This document shows positions 1-10,869 of a stretch of DNA of 64,000 nucleotides, piece by piece. The position numbers and the translations under genes were made by a program. The stretch's first letter is position 1, and every line of letters starts with the position of its first letter. The notes under the pieces were generated by a model, which saw only the letters and a list, made by a program, of their open reading frames with translations, did not search any database and was not told the DNA's origin. This stretch comes from Septoria linicola (Eukaryota > Ascomycota > Dothideomycetes > Mycosphaerellales > Mycosphaerellaceae), in the NCBI GenBank assembly GCA_024114885.1, contig CP099424.1:806001-870000 (forward strand). The letters run 5' to 3'.

Positions 1-1557
1 TCGACCGTCTGCTCTCGTCGACGAACCGACTGACAGCCTGACTTTGGCGCTTTGGCGTAGTCGCCCACCGCAAGCCATTGCTCCTCTTCCCCTCCATCAC
101 GTTTCTATAGCTACGCGCGCATGAACTCACGCGATCGACAGACCATGCAACACGAATTTCTCGCATCATGCAGGCATTCAGACGAAGGACATGAGCTTGT
201 CGAGCGTCTCATCATAAGACCAACAATCACGAGAATTCGGACGGCGGCAGACGGTGAGAGCGTTGCGAGTTGGGCGTTGAGGTGATGTAGTGGCTGGAAG
301 CTCACGCTGACACGAGTCAACTACCACGCGCGGATCATCATCATTGGGTTCTGTGAGATCTTCTCCCGGGATATGTTGCAAATAACCTCACCATCGCAGA
401 TCTCGACTTTCGGGAACACGTCTGGACTATCCTCTGTGTCTCATGAAATGCAGGTACATAGGTTCGAGCACGCGAAAGCCAGCTGGCGCGGGCGAGACAT
501 TGCATGCATCACCAGCTGAGCCTCGTGGCAAGACTGCACTTCTGCCGAGGACGACCAAACAATTGACGGAGGATGTTGCAGTTCGACTGCAATATTTGCA
601 AGTCGTCTGGATGTTATTAGCTGATGGAGTACCTTGCGGTAGTATTGCCTCCATAGCCGAAGACGCAGCAAGTCGCTCATAGATCACGTTCATTCACGCT
701 CTTGAACATACGCACACGACCTCTCCTTCATGCGCATGTGTTGGTCTCGGCCCCACGAGTAGACATCGGATCTCAGGTCTTACTGCACTCTCGCTGGTGA
801 CATGCGGGTTGACGGCCTTTCGCGCTTCGTGCGACAGACGAGAGCTGCATTCTATTTTACATGGTAGACGACACATCAACAACTGTCGACGACGACCGCG
901 TCCATCTTCTAGAGACCTATTCTGGCCGGTGTACGCGTGTCGAAGAAGCTCCGCAGGCAGTCCATCCGCATTAGGAAGTCGCGTTTTGTGATGTATTGCA
1001 ACCGACTTTTGTACGACTGAGCCACGATCTCTCGACCTTTTCTGATTTGTCTCTCTCTTTGCCAAATGTCCGAACAAATCCTGCCGACGACTTATGAAAC
1101 TGCTGTCAAGAACGAATCTCTCCATCGTTGATGCACTAATACCTAGATAGGTTACTTGTGCTACAATGCTTTCGTTGCTCGACCGGCATGAACTCGTGTA
1201 CGCAATCAATCTGATCTTGGCGCTCGGATGTCAGCTACAGATGTTTATCTGCTACTCGTCACCTTTGGTTCACCGAGGCAGACAGTTCGTGCCATGAGGT
1301 TCGACTCGTGGGCGACACTTCGGGTGTTGGTCAGGAGGGTACAGTGGCTTCTGCGAACTGACTTGGCGATCGCAGCATAGCGATTACCCGAACGAGAAGT
1401 CGTGGAAAAGATGATGAAGCAGATGGTATATAGGCCACGAGGCCGCCCAACTGTTCGAATCTACAGCAGCACCAACCACACTCGTTCACAACACATTCAT
1501 TACAGCGATAATTGTTCACACATAAGTTCCCACACATCCCACCTCAATTGTTCCACA
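1..1557. other. Intergenic, upstream of cutinase
   Basis: No convincing gene was seen on either strand. The open frames here are short, overlap one another and show no domain, signal peptide or splice pattern. The last 150 bases are the likely cutinase promoter. A neighbouring gene could begin or end off the left edge. Confidence 0.5.
1427..1432 (+). promoter_or_regulatory. TATA-like box of the cutinase gene
   Basis: TATATA lies 126 bases before the cutinase ATG, followed by a pyrimidine- and CA-rich leader without competing ATG codons close to the start. The spacing suits a fungal core promoter with a leader of roughly 90 bases. Position only; transcription start is not visible. Confidence 0.4.
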
Positions 1558-2512
1558 ATGAAGGCCGCAATGACGATCTGGATGCTGGCTGCTGTAGTCT
1601 ATGGCACGCCCATCGAGCGACGTCAACTACTAGGCTCTTCCACATCCAACGAGCTCGAAGGTGGATCTTGCGGTGATGTGATCTTCATCTTCGCTCGAGG
1701 CTCAACAGAGATCGGAAACATGGTCAGTCGACAGAGGCATCACAGATCTTTTGATCATGTCTGACTAGATTCTAGGGTTCCACTGTCGGCCCACCAACCT
1801 GCAGTGGCTTGAAAGAAGCCTACGGCAATGCCATCTGCCAAGGTGTTGGAGGAGGCTATGCAGCCGATCTGGGCTCCAATGCTTTACCAGACGGCACGAG
1901 TGCTGCAGGTCTCCGAGAGGCCGCCGATATGTTCGCTTTGGCCGCTAGTCAATGTCCAGATGCATCGATCGTTGCTGGAGGATATTCGTATGCTTGCCAA
2001 CATGTCCTTCTGGGGCACAACTTACTAACGTTTGTTCAGTCAAGGAGCAGCTCTCATGGCTGGTGCAGTTGGCGCACTGGATGCTACTGCTCAAGCCCAA
2101 GTCAAAGGTGTCGTCTTGTACGGCTATACCAAGAACCTGCAGAACAACGGTTAGTCGAATACTGGTCAGATTGCATACCTGGTACACCGCTGACCCTCTA
2201 CCACCTATAGGCCAAATCCCCAAATATCCCGCTGACCAGACCAAGGTCTTCTGCAACGCAAGTGATGGCGTTTGCTCGGGCACTTTGGCCGTGACTGCCG
2301 GACACTTGACCTACACTGCAGACGTTGATGAGGCTGTAGAGTTCTTGGAGGGCACAATCGCCAGTGGTCAGTCGTCTAGCGGAACCACGACCGGCGGGTC
2401 TACTGGTACTACTACTGCAGCTCCTGCAGCTACCACTTCTCGTAGCTCTTCAGGACTTGGTGGGTTTGGAAGTGGCTCATTCGGCAGCTTGTTCGGCAAG
2501 TGGGCGAACTAG
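1558..2512 (+). CDS. Secreted cutinase (CE5 family)
   Basis: Serine esterase that hydrolyses cutin polyester outside the cell. Four exons are inferred: 1558-1722, 1776-1987, 2040-2149 and 2211-2512, giving 262 residues. The N-terminus is a signal peptide ending near Gly16, followed by IERRQLL. The nucleophile motif GYSQG sits around residue 126, and the serine codon itself is split by the second intron. The second motif, with Cys, Asp, Val-Cys and the catalytic His in GHLTY, follows in exon 4. After the roughly 200-residue fold comes a Ser/Thr/Gly-rich tail of about 55 residues, which many fungal cutinases lack; it may be a spacer or O-glycosylated stalk. The three introns are 53, 52 and 61 nt. 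The intron phases restore the conserved frame throughout, so the gene looks intact. Confidence 0.93.
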
Positions 2513-3000
2513 GAAGTTGATTTTGAGGTCGAGGCTCGTTGATCGAGCTGGGTTGAGTTTATTTCTGTATCTTGGTTGTTTCGGTAGGTGTACATGCAAT
2601 TCTTCTTTCCCGGGCCTATTCGTTCCGTGCCATCATTTCGGACCTTAGTCGAAACACGTGCGGGCTGAAGTAGTAATTCCAGGATCGTCCTAGAGCTGAA
2701 TACGGCGCGCTTGACTGGATCTGGAAGGTTACTTAGCATCAAAGCAATACCAAGACCACTAGCAAGCTATAGAGCATTAGCTTCCTGCTGCTTCGCTTGC
2801 AGCAAACGTTATGCACAGAAGATCGCTTCTCAAGTCTGAATGCGGGATAGAGCTGCTGATATTGTGCAGCCGCAGGATTGAAGGACATTGCGATGGAAGC
2901 ACTACTTCAGTGAGGAGCATGCCGCGAATACTGCTTCTGTTCTGTATTTCAGCAACGGCACACCTTTTCCGCACCCTCATCCCACTCGCAGCAGCACATC
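2513..3000. other. Intergenic, cutinase to small secreted protein
   Basis: Holds the 3' end of the cutinase transcript and the promoter of the next gene. Open frames on both strands here are short and without recognisable features. Confidence 0.5.
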
Positions 3001-3442
3001 ATGCAGTTCATCGTCGCTCTTGCCGCTCTGTTGGGCGTGGCATCAGCACTGCCACAGGTCTCTGAGACTCAGGTTTGTCCACTGCGTCATTAATCAGACG
3101 AATGATGCTAACGTAAACAGTGCACCATGGCCAAAGACTACCTCTCTCGTCGCTGTCCCTTCGGCAAGTCGTACTATTACGGAGCTCAACTGCGCAAAGG
3201 CCAGGCAGTCACAGCTGTGAGATACTTCTATGCAAAGAACGATGGCGACGCCTGGGTGCTGCTCGATGATGCCAGTATTCCTACTGATAATGGTCCGACT
3301 TGGGTCAGTAACAGAATCTCGCCCAGATAGCTCAGAATGCTGCTGACTTGGTTTCTAGGTGCGGTATTCCTCGCTGAAAGGCTGCAGTGGTGGTTACTTC
3401 AACAACATGCAGACGCAATGTCCTCCTGGCACCAGTCCCTGA
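3001..3442 (+). CDS. Small secreted four-cysteine protein
   Basis: Three exons (3001-3072, 3121-3303, 3359-3442; introns 48 and 55 nt) give a 112-residue protein. Residues 1-16 (MQFIVALAALLGVASA) form a clear signal peptide. The mature part has four cysteines, near residues 25, 36, 95 and 108, enough for two disulfides, and a central stretch rich in aromatic residues. No family is recognised. Size, secretion and cysteine pairing match candidate effectors or antimicrobial proteins of plant-associated fungi, but that is an inference. It lies 0.5 kb downstream of the cutinase in the same orientation. An alternative is a ribonuclease- or killer-toxin-like fold that cannot be judged from sequence alone. 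The splice sites are good and the frame is continuous. Confidence 0.75.
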
Positions 3443-3523
3443 AGTGGTAGTGATCGCAGTGCATGGCATGATAGCAGCTGGAGCTCTGCGTAGCAGTCCA
3501 TCGGCGTGGCAAAAAGGGACAGT

Positions 3524-4336
3524 TCACTTCTTCAACCCATAGCAGAGCAGAAATGGGAATTCCATGATCTCGCCCTTTTCAACCTTCGTCGCACCAGCAT
3601 TCCCAAACTCTTCGTTGCCAGCTGCAAACTCTCCATCGAACTTCTCAACAGTCTTCTTCATCGTCCAAGCTGCAGTGACATCAACATCCTCCAATCCAAT
3701 TTCCTGAAGCATGACAGCCATGTCCTTTGCATTGATGCCATGACGAGCTACTCCAGCCATCTTGCCCGCAGGATGGAACCGCTTCGCCTCAGGGCCAAAA
3801 TCTTCAAAATCTGTAAGCATGAGGCAGCCACCTGGAGCAAGACACCCGTGCATCGTCTGCAGGACTGACCGCAGATCCGGAATGTGGTGAAGAACGAGAT
3901 GACTGGTGATGATGTCGAATTTCTGCCTGCCATGACCGTGATCATCTGCTGGGAGTGCTGCATCTTCTGGATCTTCGAGCATCAGAGCCAGCGGCAAGAT
4001 CTTGCTTTTCGCACTCTCGTCCTTGTCGAGCTTGGTCTTGAGCACATCGATCATGCCTTGGGCAGCGTCTACAGCCACTATCCGAGCTACTTTTGGGTCT
4101 TTGGCCATGAGGAAGCTTAAGATGCCCGTGCCGCATCCGATTTCGAGGACTTGAGCGCCGCCTTTGGGCAACTCTACGTTCTGTAGTCTTGATGAGATTG
4201 CATCAGATGCTGCCTGTGAGGCTTCGTGTACGAAAGGACGAGCATCCCAGGAAAGTGCTTCATCGTTAAATCTCTCGTTGCCATTGCTGCCGGCGTGAAT
4301 GTTGCTTACTGCGGAGGCCATTGTGTAGATGAACAC
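3524..4336 (-). CDS. Class I SAM-dependent methyltransferase
   Basis: Intronless frame. The ATG at 4321 (MASAVSNIHAG, 265 residues) is a more likely start than the one at 4336, which adds only five residues. The glycine-rich SAM-binding motif I reads VLEIGCGTGILS, around residue 63-74 of the longer form, followed by the acidic VAVDAAQGMID strand-2 motif and the LVLHHIPDL post-motif typical of UbiE/COQ5-like and Methyltransf_11/25 enzymes. The substrate cannot be told; small-molecule methylation in the cytosol is the usual role. It is convergent with the small secreted protein, with 81 bases between the two stop codons. No frame damage is seen. Confidence 0.85.
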   Translation of the reverse strand: MFIYTMASAVSNIHAGSNGNERFNDEALSWDARPFVHEASQAASDAISSRLQNVELPKGGAQVLEIGCGTGILSFLMAKDPKVARIVAVDAAQGMIDVLKTKLDKDESAKSKILPLALMLEDPEDAALPADDHGHGRQKFDIITSHLVLHHIPDLRSVLQTMHGCLAPGGCLMLTDFEDFGPEAKRFHPAGKMAGVARHGINAKDMAVMLQEIGLEDVDVTAAWTMKKTVEKFDGEFAAGNEEFGNAGATKVEKGEIMEFPFLLCYGLKK

Positions 4337-4798
4337 GCAGTGGATCTGAAGTACAGAATGACCGCTCCCTTACGAAGGCATATTCAGTGAACACTGGCAA
4401 GAGAGGAGGTGAATTGAGAGCCTCGGTTTCACTACACATTCAGTCCATCAACATCCTTTGGCCTGCCGTAGTGAGGCTACCTCCTATGAGGTTCAAGATC
4501 GCGTCCACCACCCAACTTCCACCACAAGAAACTGCATAGTAACGTGAAGGAACATTTCGAATCTCATTCTAGGGAGTGTACGGAAGGCTTCGTCACGTAG
4601 TCACTGTTGCACATGACGTGCACACTTGCTCCTCCTTCTACGGCATGGCTGGCGATCAGCTCCCACATGCCACTAAGGCCACGCAAGCGGCAAAGTAGAC
4701 CAGTCGACAGGCTGCAGTTGTTCCTTTTGCTCTCCCAGCATATCCTCGTCAGGTACAGAGTAGACTGTCGACAGTTAACTTGAGCAGAACAGCCAAAG
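4337..4798. other. Divergent intergenic region
   Basis: Lies between the starts of the methyltransferase (minus) and the NTF2-like gene (plus), so it probably carries both promoters. No further coding sequence was recognised. Confidence 0.5.
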
Positions 4799-5296
4799 AT
4801 GCCCACAAGCACGTCCATACTCCTACCCAATGGCCACTCAGCCACGACCAGCTCCAAACCATTCACCAACTCGACCACCGCACTGTCTTCAGCTCAGCTA
4901 TTGAAGTCTTGTTCAATTGCTGTGCTCGAATCACTGAATGACAGGAACTTCGCGGCGCCCTATATCAGCCACGCCACGCCCGGCTTCATATACATACACG
5001 AGTTTCCTCCCAGGAACACGAAGCCTAGGACTGCAAGCGAGACGATCGACTTTTTCCATGATACAATATTCAAGAACGATGAGCACCGAGTGCAAATTAT
5101 GAGCAGTACAGTTGATGAGGATGAGGAGGCGGGCCATGGGGTCTGCTGGATCGGTGTCCGCATCAAAGATCGAGAGGATGGATATATGCCGGGGAGTGAG
5201 AAGGTGACCTCATTCTACTGGCGAAGAGATGAGAGTGGGAAGTGGCGCTGGTATAAGCAGTACTGCGTGGCTGCCAATCTGCCCATCCCTCACTGA
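4799..5296 (+). CDS. NTF2-like/SnoaL-like fold protein, unknown function
   Basis: Intronless 165-residue frame. After a Ser/Thr-rich N-terminus of about 30 residues, an alpha helix, the block around LNDRNFAAPYISHATPGF and the C-terminal strand pair ending in SGKWRWYKQYC resemble NTF2/SnoaL cone-shaped proteins, which act as polyketide cyclases, dehydratases or binding proteins. The assignment is by pattern only. No signal peptide is seen, so it is probably cytosolic. A second, broken gene of similar type lies at 26195-26607. Confidence 0.6.
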   Translation: MPTSTSILLPNGHSATTSSKPFTNSTTALSSAQLLKSCSIAVLESLNDRNFAAPYISHATPGFIYIHEFPPRNTKPRTASETIDFFHDTIFKNDEHRVQIMSSTVDEDEEAGHGVCWIGVRIKDREDGYMPGSEKVTSFYWRRDESGKWRWYKQYCVAANLPIPH

Positions 5297-5992
5297 ATTC
5301 CTCAGCTGGACCACCATCAAGCTGTCGATTCTTAGCAGATTGAAGCACCATTCAGCGAACTCTTCTGCAAGAGGGGCCTCGCTTCCTAGACTTTTCCGGA
5401 GTTGAGCTTGGCATGTATAAGCCGTCAGCAAGCAGACTCTATAATAGAGGCAGCTTACCACTCCGCGAGCAGCACAGCCATAGAACGGATGCGTCGAACG
5501 TACGGCCGAATGCAATCCCCAAGCACGGGCGCCGACATCCTGAGCACAAATTATAGGCGCCTGCAGCTGTAGACGTCGAATCCATGCAGGGTCGCTTAGC
5601 ATGCAGTCGCTCCTCGTGGACGCCACCAACTGCAGACCCAGCAACAGCTCTCGCCCATATCCACCACACCCGCAGCACATAGAAAGCTATCGTTTCTCCG
5701 CCGTCCCAGGCTTTCATACAATATGCATGAGGTCTCTGAACAATTGACAGCATGCACAAGCGATCCGCTGGCAGATGGTCGGTTAGCAAATTCGGAGTAG
5801 AACTTCACAAGCCTTGTGTAACATCAGCCAATTTTAGAGTCCCACCACTTACTTTGTCAAGCCACCGCAGCTTGAGGTTCATGTGAGCAAGGCTACGAGG
5901 ACCGGAGCTCGCGAATATGAAAGGCTGCTCTAGCCTTTGTGCGGTGCAGCAGACTATTCCCCACCCGCTTCGGTCATCAGCAGATCTAAGTT
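5297..5992. other. Intergenic
   Basis: Several overlapping minus-strand open frames occur, but none has a recognisable domain or consistent start. Probably the terminator of the NTF2-like gene and the promoter of the DUF3433 gene. Confidence 0.45.
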
Positions 5993-8277
5993 ATGGCAAG
6001 CATAAGATATGCCAGAGTGGGCTATGGCCACCAGGACCAGACTGAATACGATGGCGGTGCTATCAAAGACACCTCAGATGGTGCAAGTGGCGATGATCGA
6101 CCAGGATTCTACAAGGACACTCTTAGAAATTACAGACCAATAGTCCTGAGAACCCCATCGCTCCTCGTGTTACTCTTATTCACACTCTCGCTCATCGGCC
6201 TCCTTCAGTATGCACTTGCGCGACTACCGAACAGACAAGGTCGTTCTGGTCTGGACTCACTGAAGAATGCAACAGCAGACGCCGAGGCATTCGTTGGCGG
6301 CAGGACAAGTGCTCTTGGTAGACGACAGGAGTCGGGCATCACGACTTCGGCAGCTTCCCCAAGCGCAGCTACAGACGCATACATCATCACGATTCAGACA
6401 GCCACAAACATGGACTCAACCGAAAACACTCCTTCGACGCAGTCGTCAACCGCACCAGACCAGTCACGGCCAAAGGACGATTACGTGCCACAAACAACGA
6501 CCAGAACCACGACGGAAAGAGTCAGTCGAACCGAAACAGCCACAGAGGATCTTGTGACTGCAGCTGCGGCCAATACTGAAGACTACGTACCTCAGACAGC
6601 ATCGGTGCCGCCCAAGACAGCTGATGACTACATTGCTCAAGACATTCGAACAGAGCCCACTCCTAAGACCACTCTCAACGAGGTGTATGTGCGGCCCACG
6701 GAGACCGTGGAGTCCGCTACCACCACTTCTGGCGTGTATGTGCCTGTCACAGCAACACCAACTCACACTGTTGTGACAGCGCCACATCCAGACGTGTATG
6801 TACCCAACGCCGAAACCAAAGGAGTGGAGATCATCGTCTGGTCTGCGGTACAAGCTTTCCTGGGTACCTATCTTGCCGTACTGCTGGCTGTATTCTACCG
6901 AATTCTGATCTCGGTGGTCCACACCCAGATCCGCTTGATTGATCCCTTCCGACAGCTGATGGGGTCCAGGGGCGCTCTAGCGTCCACAGCGCTCTTCTCA
7001 TCGTACCAGTCGCACGATAGGTTCGGGCCAATATCAGCACTATTCAATGGACGAGGCATGCTTTTCCTAACGGGTCTCGCATTCTGGCTAAGCTGCCTGC
7101 TGCCTGCACTCTCGTCTGAAGCAATCTTTGTCGACACCAACTGGGACTTGCCCAATGCTGAGATCGGAAGCCAAACGCTTGTCCTCCCAGGATGACAGCA
7201 TCAACACTGGTTGTGCGCTTGTTACAGGGATTGTTAGGCTCCGTAGCTGTGGTCGTCATCGGCCTGACCTGGATGTCACGAAGAGAGACAGGCTTGCAGA
7301 GCGATCCCAGTTCCATCGCGGCGATCGCGACTCTCATGGGCCATCCTTCCCTCAACATTGACCTGAGTGAGCTGCCATCTGGAAGCGGGCTCACTGCCGA
7401 TGTGATGAAGCAAGAGATCGGATACAAGAGGTATAGACTCGAGAAGTGGTATAGCAGGGCTCACGACCAGCGTTATGGAATCGTACGTGCGGGAGCACTA
7501 GATCGAGACTCATCACCAGACCCAGCCGCGGAGACAGAAGCCTCGTATAAGCCTGTCAACCACGAAGACCTGGTCAAAGTACATCGTTGGCGGTGGGCCG
7601 ACTACATACTGCTCTTCGTCGTGGCCGGAACGCTCGGAGTCGTGTTGGCATACTACCTCGTCAGCGGCGACAATAATTTCAATGTCTTCTTCAACAGCAA
7701 CACTTTCGGGCCACGATTCATTGTTACCGGGGCTGCGACAGTCATCACCAGCATATGGGCTAATGTAGAGCAAAGCTCTGTGGTCATGGCACCATTCATC
7801 CAGCTATACCAAGGCTCGAGCACGGCCGAGGCGCTTCACTTCGCACCTACAATTACACCACTTCTGTCTATATGGCGTGCGGCATCGTACAAGTATGTTT
7901 TCGTGTGCGTCGTTACACTGATGACATTGCTCGGCGAGACTCTCAGTGTGGCAATCTCTGGTGTACCCTTCTCGACAGGACAGACCTGGACCAATTTCTT
8001 GGCAGTGTCGTATATTTCTATGGCTATCTTGAGTGTCATGTTGATAGTTGGGGTCGCAGTGATAGTCCATCGGCGGCGTGAACCCAGGATTGCTATCATT
8101 CCTGATACTCTGGGCGCGAAGATGAGCTATCTAGCAGGATCGTCGATTGTGGACGTCGGAGGTTTATCTCGTAATAGTGGGCTCAGTGGACGCTTCACTT
8201 TCAGCTTGATGACGAGCAAAGATGGAAGGCGCGTGTGGAGAGTTGACAGATTTGACTCAGAGCTCGAAGGTTTCTGA
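5993..8277 (+). CDS. DUF3433-type multi-pass membrane protein, frame broken once
   Basis: Two overlapping frames, 5993-7195 and one reaching 8277, make up one protein of about 760 residues. The first holds an N-terminal cytosolic part, a membrane segment (LLVLLLFTLSLIGLLQYAL), a long Thr/Pro/Val-rich extracellular stretch with repeated DxYVP-like units, and two membrane helices followed by the family motif IFVDTNWDLPN. The second continues with NACPPR, just ahead of its first ATG, then a membrane helix, a charged loop and a second set of helices before HRRRE. NWDLPN and NACPPR are normally one continuous stretch in DUF3433 proteins, so a one-base shift lies at about 7162-7175. No intron with acceptable ends bridges it. 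Function unknown; a plasma-membrane or cell-wall protein is likely. Confidence 0.7.
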
Positions 8278-8940
8278 TAACCTAGTTCCGTAAATCATCT
8301 ATACAGAATGCTGGTGAGCCCTTCATGCTTGTTCAATGGCATGATACGAGATTTTGAGCCAACTTGCATTCTGGACGAGGCTGCTGCGCCCAGCGACGGG
8401 CTGCTGAGATCGTCCGCTATTGGCGCGTTCTGCAGGTGGATCGCGTGACTTGCGAGGGAGAAGACTCTTTGCAAAGCCACCAACTCCATTGCTGCGCTGG
8501 ACACAGATCATTGGCTCATCTAGGACAGCTTGCGGTGTTCAAGAGAGAGTGCGGCTGCGGCTTGCTAGCTTGCTGCATGCATGAGCTCATGCAGCCTTAA
8601 ACCTCCATCTCTTCGAGGCGCAGCCACGACAGCTCACAACATTTCTACGGCTGCCGCAGACGAGTTACACTGCGTGCTTGTAGCTTCTTCATACTACGCT
8701 TGCAACTACCTCATCGAGAGCTCGCGACAAACGACATTCCGTTGTTCAGTCTGGAAAGGCTGAAGGTGCTGCTGTCCCTGCAGCTCGCCCGCACGAGGTT
8801 TGCCAAGGCCTTGCTGCCTTCATACCACCAGCCTCCACGACACTGAGGCCTAGAAGCTACAGACGTCCAGTGACGCGGTCTCTATGAATGCGCAACAAGC
8901 TGGGCGAATGGTCGTCAGCACTATCACCCCACGCTAGTGC
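8278..8940. other. Intergenic
   Basis: No gene recognised. Short open frames only. Probably contains the promoter of the gene starting at 8941. Confidence 0.45.
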
Positions 8941-10869
8941 ATGGTGAAGTCGGCACAGCAGCTTCGCAGCCTCAGGCGAGGAATGTCTGCACGTGCAAAG
9001 ACGAAAGGCTGCAGCAATGGCCAGCTACATTACCTGCTTCGAAACGAACCATCGATCACGATCCCTAAGGTAGTCCGTCTCGCCGCTCAAGCAGGAAGCA
9101 TGGAATGGATGCAGGCGGCATTAGACAGCAGCAAAGCACGAAGCATTATGTGCTCGCGTAGTGCAATGTTAGCCGTGGCGCGGAAGGACTGCGACATGGT
9201 GCGACTATTGGTGCAGCACGAGGCGTTTGACGCGCAACGTGCTCTCTCACGGTGGGGAGACGATAGATATCAATACGTGGACGCAGCGGTTGCAGAGGGT
9301 CATCAGACCATACTTGCGTTCCTCTTGAGCTCTCGTCAGCCGCATCACAATAATTGGACCACTTGGCTGGGCATTGCCGACAGCTACGACCAAGTTGGCA
9401 GCAGGCGGACCCTAGAAGATGCAATGAGTAGAATCAGTACCTTACTGCTGCCTCAGAGGAGGTCCACAATCACATTGAAATCCGGTCGCGTCAACATCGC
9501 CAGTGAGATCATCGAGGACTATCCTCAGGAGGCCAGCCCGGAGCATAGGGCAAGACTGGCCATTGAGCTCAATCGGGCTACCACTTTCTGTCACATTCTG
9601 GGAGAAGGCTCTATGAAGGAAGAAAGTCTCGGTCGACTGGCAGATCTAGCGATAGAACTCGACAGTAGTGCCATTTTCGACCGCATACTAATCCAGATGC
9701 TTCTAACGCCAGATCTCAGCCGAGACTTGGCCACAACGGCCGTAATGCATAACCGACAGGATTACTTGCCGCGGCTCTTCGAACAGATTAGACCGACACA
9801 GAGTGCCCTTGCGGAGTTGGCGCAATCGGCAGCTAAGCTCGAGCGCGGCCCAAGCTTTTGTGCCTATGTTAATCACTCGATGCTTGAAGAGGAATGTGTT
9901 GAGACGCTCTTCAATTTGTTAGAAGCTCCCGGTCGTGACGAACTTGGTTCAGTTTATGACCTTATCACAGAGTATACCAATCTAGAGAATCTCTGGGCAC
10001 TGGCCAGCTACGCATTCAAAACACGTCAGACAAAGACAACAGCGGCAGTTCAGCTGTTCCGCCGCCTGAACCCGAGCGATCTCTTGTGCTTCGTGGAGGC
10101 GCTCGAAGTCGCGGATCACAGGCCTACTGATCAAAGCTTTCCTTGCTTGATGCTAGAATGTGGCTGCGTGTTGTCCGCCGACAGGATCCGGCTCGGTCTA
10201 TGGGTGAGCAGCACACGTTTGGGTGTTCTTGAGACCGAGCTCGACCAATCCAGCGACCTATTGCTTTACCGAATCGTGCACGATCTGGTGCCAGAGACAA
10301 CACTAGGGGCTAGCCCTGATAACGTACTTCCTGTGCCCGGCACAGTTCGATGTGCGACACAATTATTGCGCAAGCGTCGATGCGACCGGATATCTCAACA
10401 CTTTCCGAAGCCTTCCCCTTGGACCAGCATTTCTTTGGTCTTGAGAGCCATTCACTGGTTCAAACAGACCAAAGAAGCTGATCCTGTTTGTGTACCAAAA
10501 CCTCTATCACTGCTCGAGCGCATGGAGACGAGAGACGAAAGAATCCAAGCGCTGCAGCCTGCAATTGAAATACTCTCGCGTTCTGAGCTCGATTGCAGAG
10601 ATGAAGCGATCCAGCTGTTTCGGGAAATTCATACCGCTGTCTTTGACTCCAGGTTCTATCACTACGTGAGTAGTGGCATGGGTTACCATGATGCTGAACG
10701 TACGACACAGGAACAACGGGACATGCAGACACTCTACTATAAGGAGTTTGGGCAGGATCCTGAAGTGCGAGAGTTTCTACAAAACGAAAGAATGCGTGCA
10801 GCAGAGCTTGAATGGTCCGATACTGACTCTGCGGACAGTTTCGGTGATAGTGACTCACTATCCTTTTGA
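8941..10869 (+). CDS. Hypothetical 642-aa protein with weak ankyrin-like repeats
   Basis: A single long uninterrupted frame. Not recognised as a named family. The N-terminal 150 residues hold helix pairs of the type VVRLAAQAGSMEWMQ, MLAVARKDCDMVRLLVQ and VDAAVAEGHQTILAFLL, spaced about 33 residues, which resemble degenerate ankyrin repeats. The middle is helical and Leu-rich. The C-terminus is acidic and Ser/Asp-rich (DTDSADSFGDSDS). No signal peptide or membrane segment is seen. This suggests a cytosolic or nuclear scaffold protein, probably lineage-restricted. The start ATG opens the longest frame and lies downstream of a stop. Confidence 0.7.
   Translation: MVKSAQQLRSLRRGMSARAKTKGCSNGQLHYLLRNEPSITIPKVVRLAAQAGSMEWMQAALDSSKARSIMCSRSAMLAVARKDCDMVRLLVQHEAFDAQRALSRWGDDRYQYVDAAVAEGHQTILAFLLSSRQPHHNNWTTWLGIADSYDQVGSRRTLEDAMSRISTLLLPQRRSTITLKSGRVNIASEIIEDYPQEASPEHRARLAIELNRATTFCHILGEGSMKEESLGRLADLAIELDSSAIFDRILIQMLLTPDLSRDLATTAVMHNRQDYLPRLFEQIRPTQSALAELAQSAAKLERGPSFCAYVNHSMLEEECVETLFNLLEAPGRDELGSVYDLITEYTNLENLWALASYAFKTRQTKTTAAVQLFRRLNPSDLLCFVEALEVADHRPTDQSFPCLMLECGCVLSADRIRLGLWVSSTRLGVLETELDQSSDLLLYRIVHDLVPETTLGASPDNVLPVPGTVRCATQLLRKRRCDRISQHFPKPSPWTSISLVLRAIHWFKQTKEADPVCVPKPLSLLERMETRDERIQALQPAIEILSRSELDCRDEAIQLFREIHTAVFDSRFYHYVSSGMGYHDAERTTQEQRDMQTLYYKEFGQDPEVREFLQNERMRAAELEWSDTDSADSFGDSDSLSF

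Noticed and set aside
694..1209. 171-codon minus-strand open frame
   Set aside because: No domain, signal peptide or plausible splice structure; Ser/Arg-rich.
7150..7195. Programmed -1 frameshift in the DUF3433 gene
   Set aside because: No X XXY YYZ slippery heptamer or obvious pseudoknot was seen.
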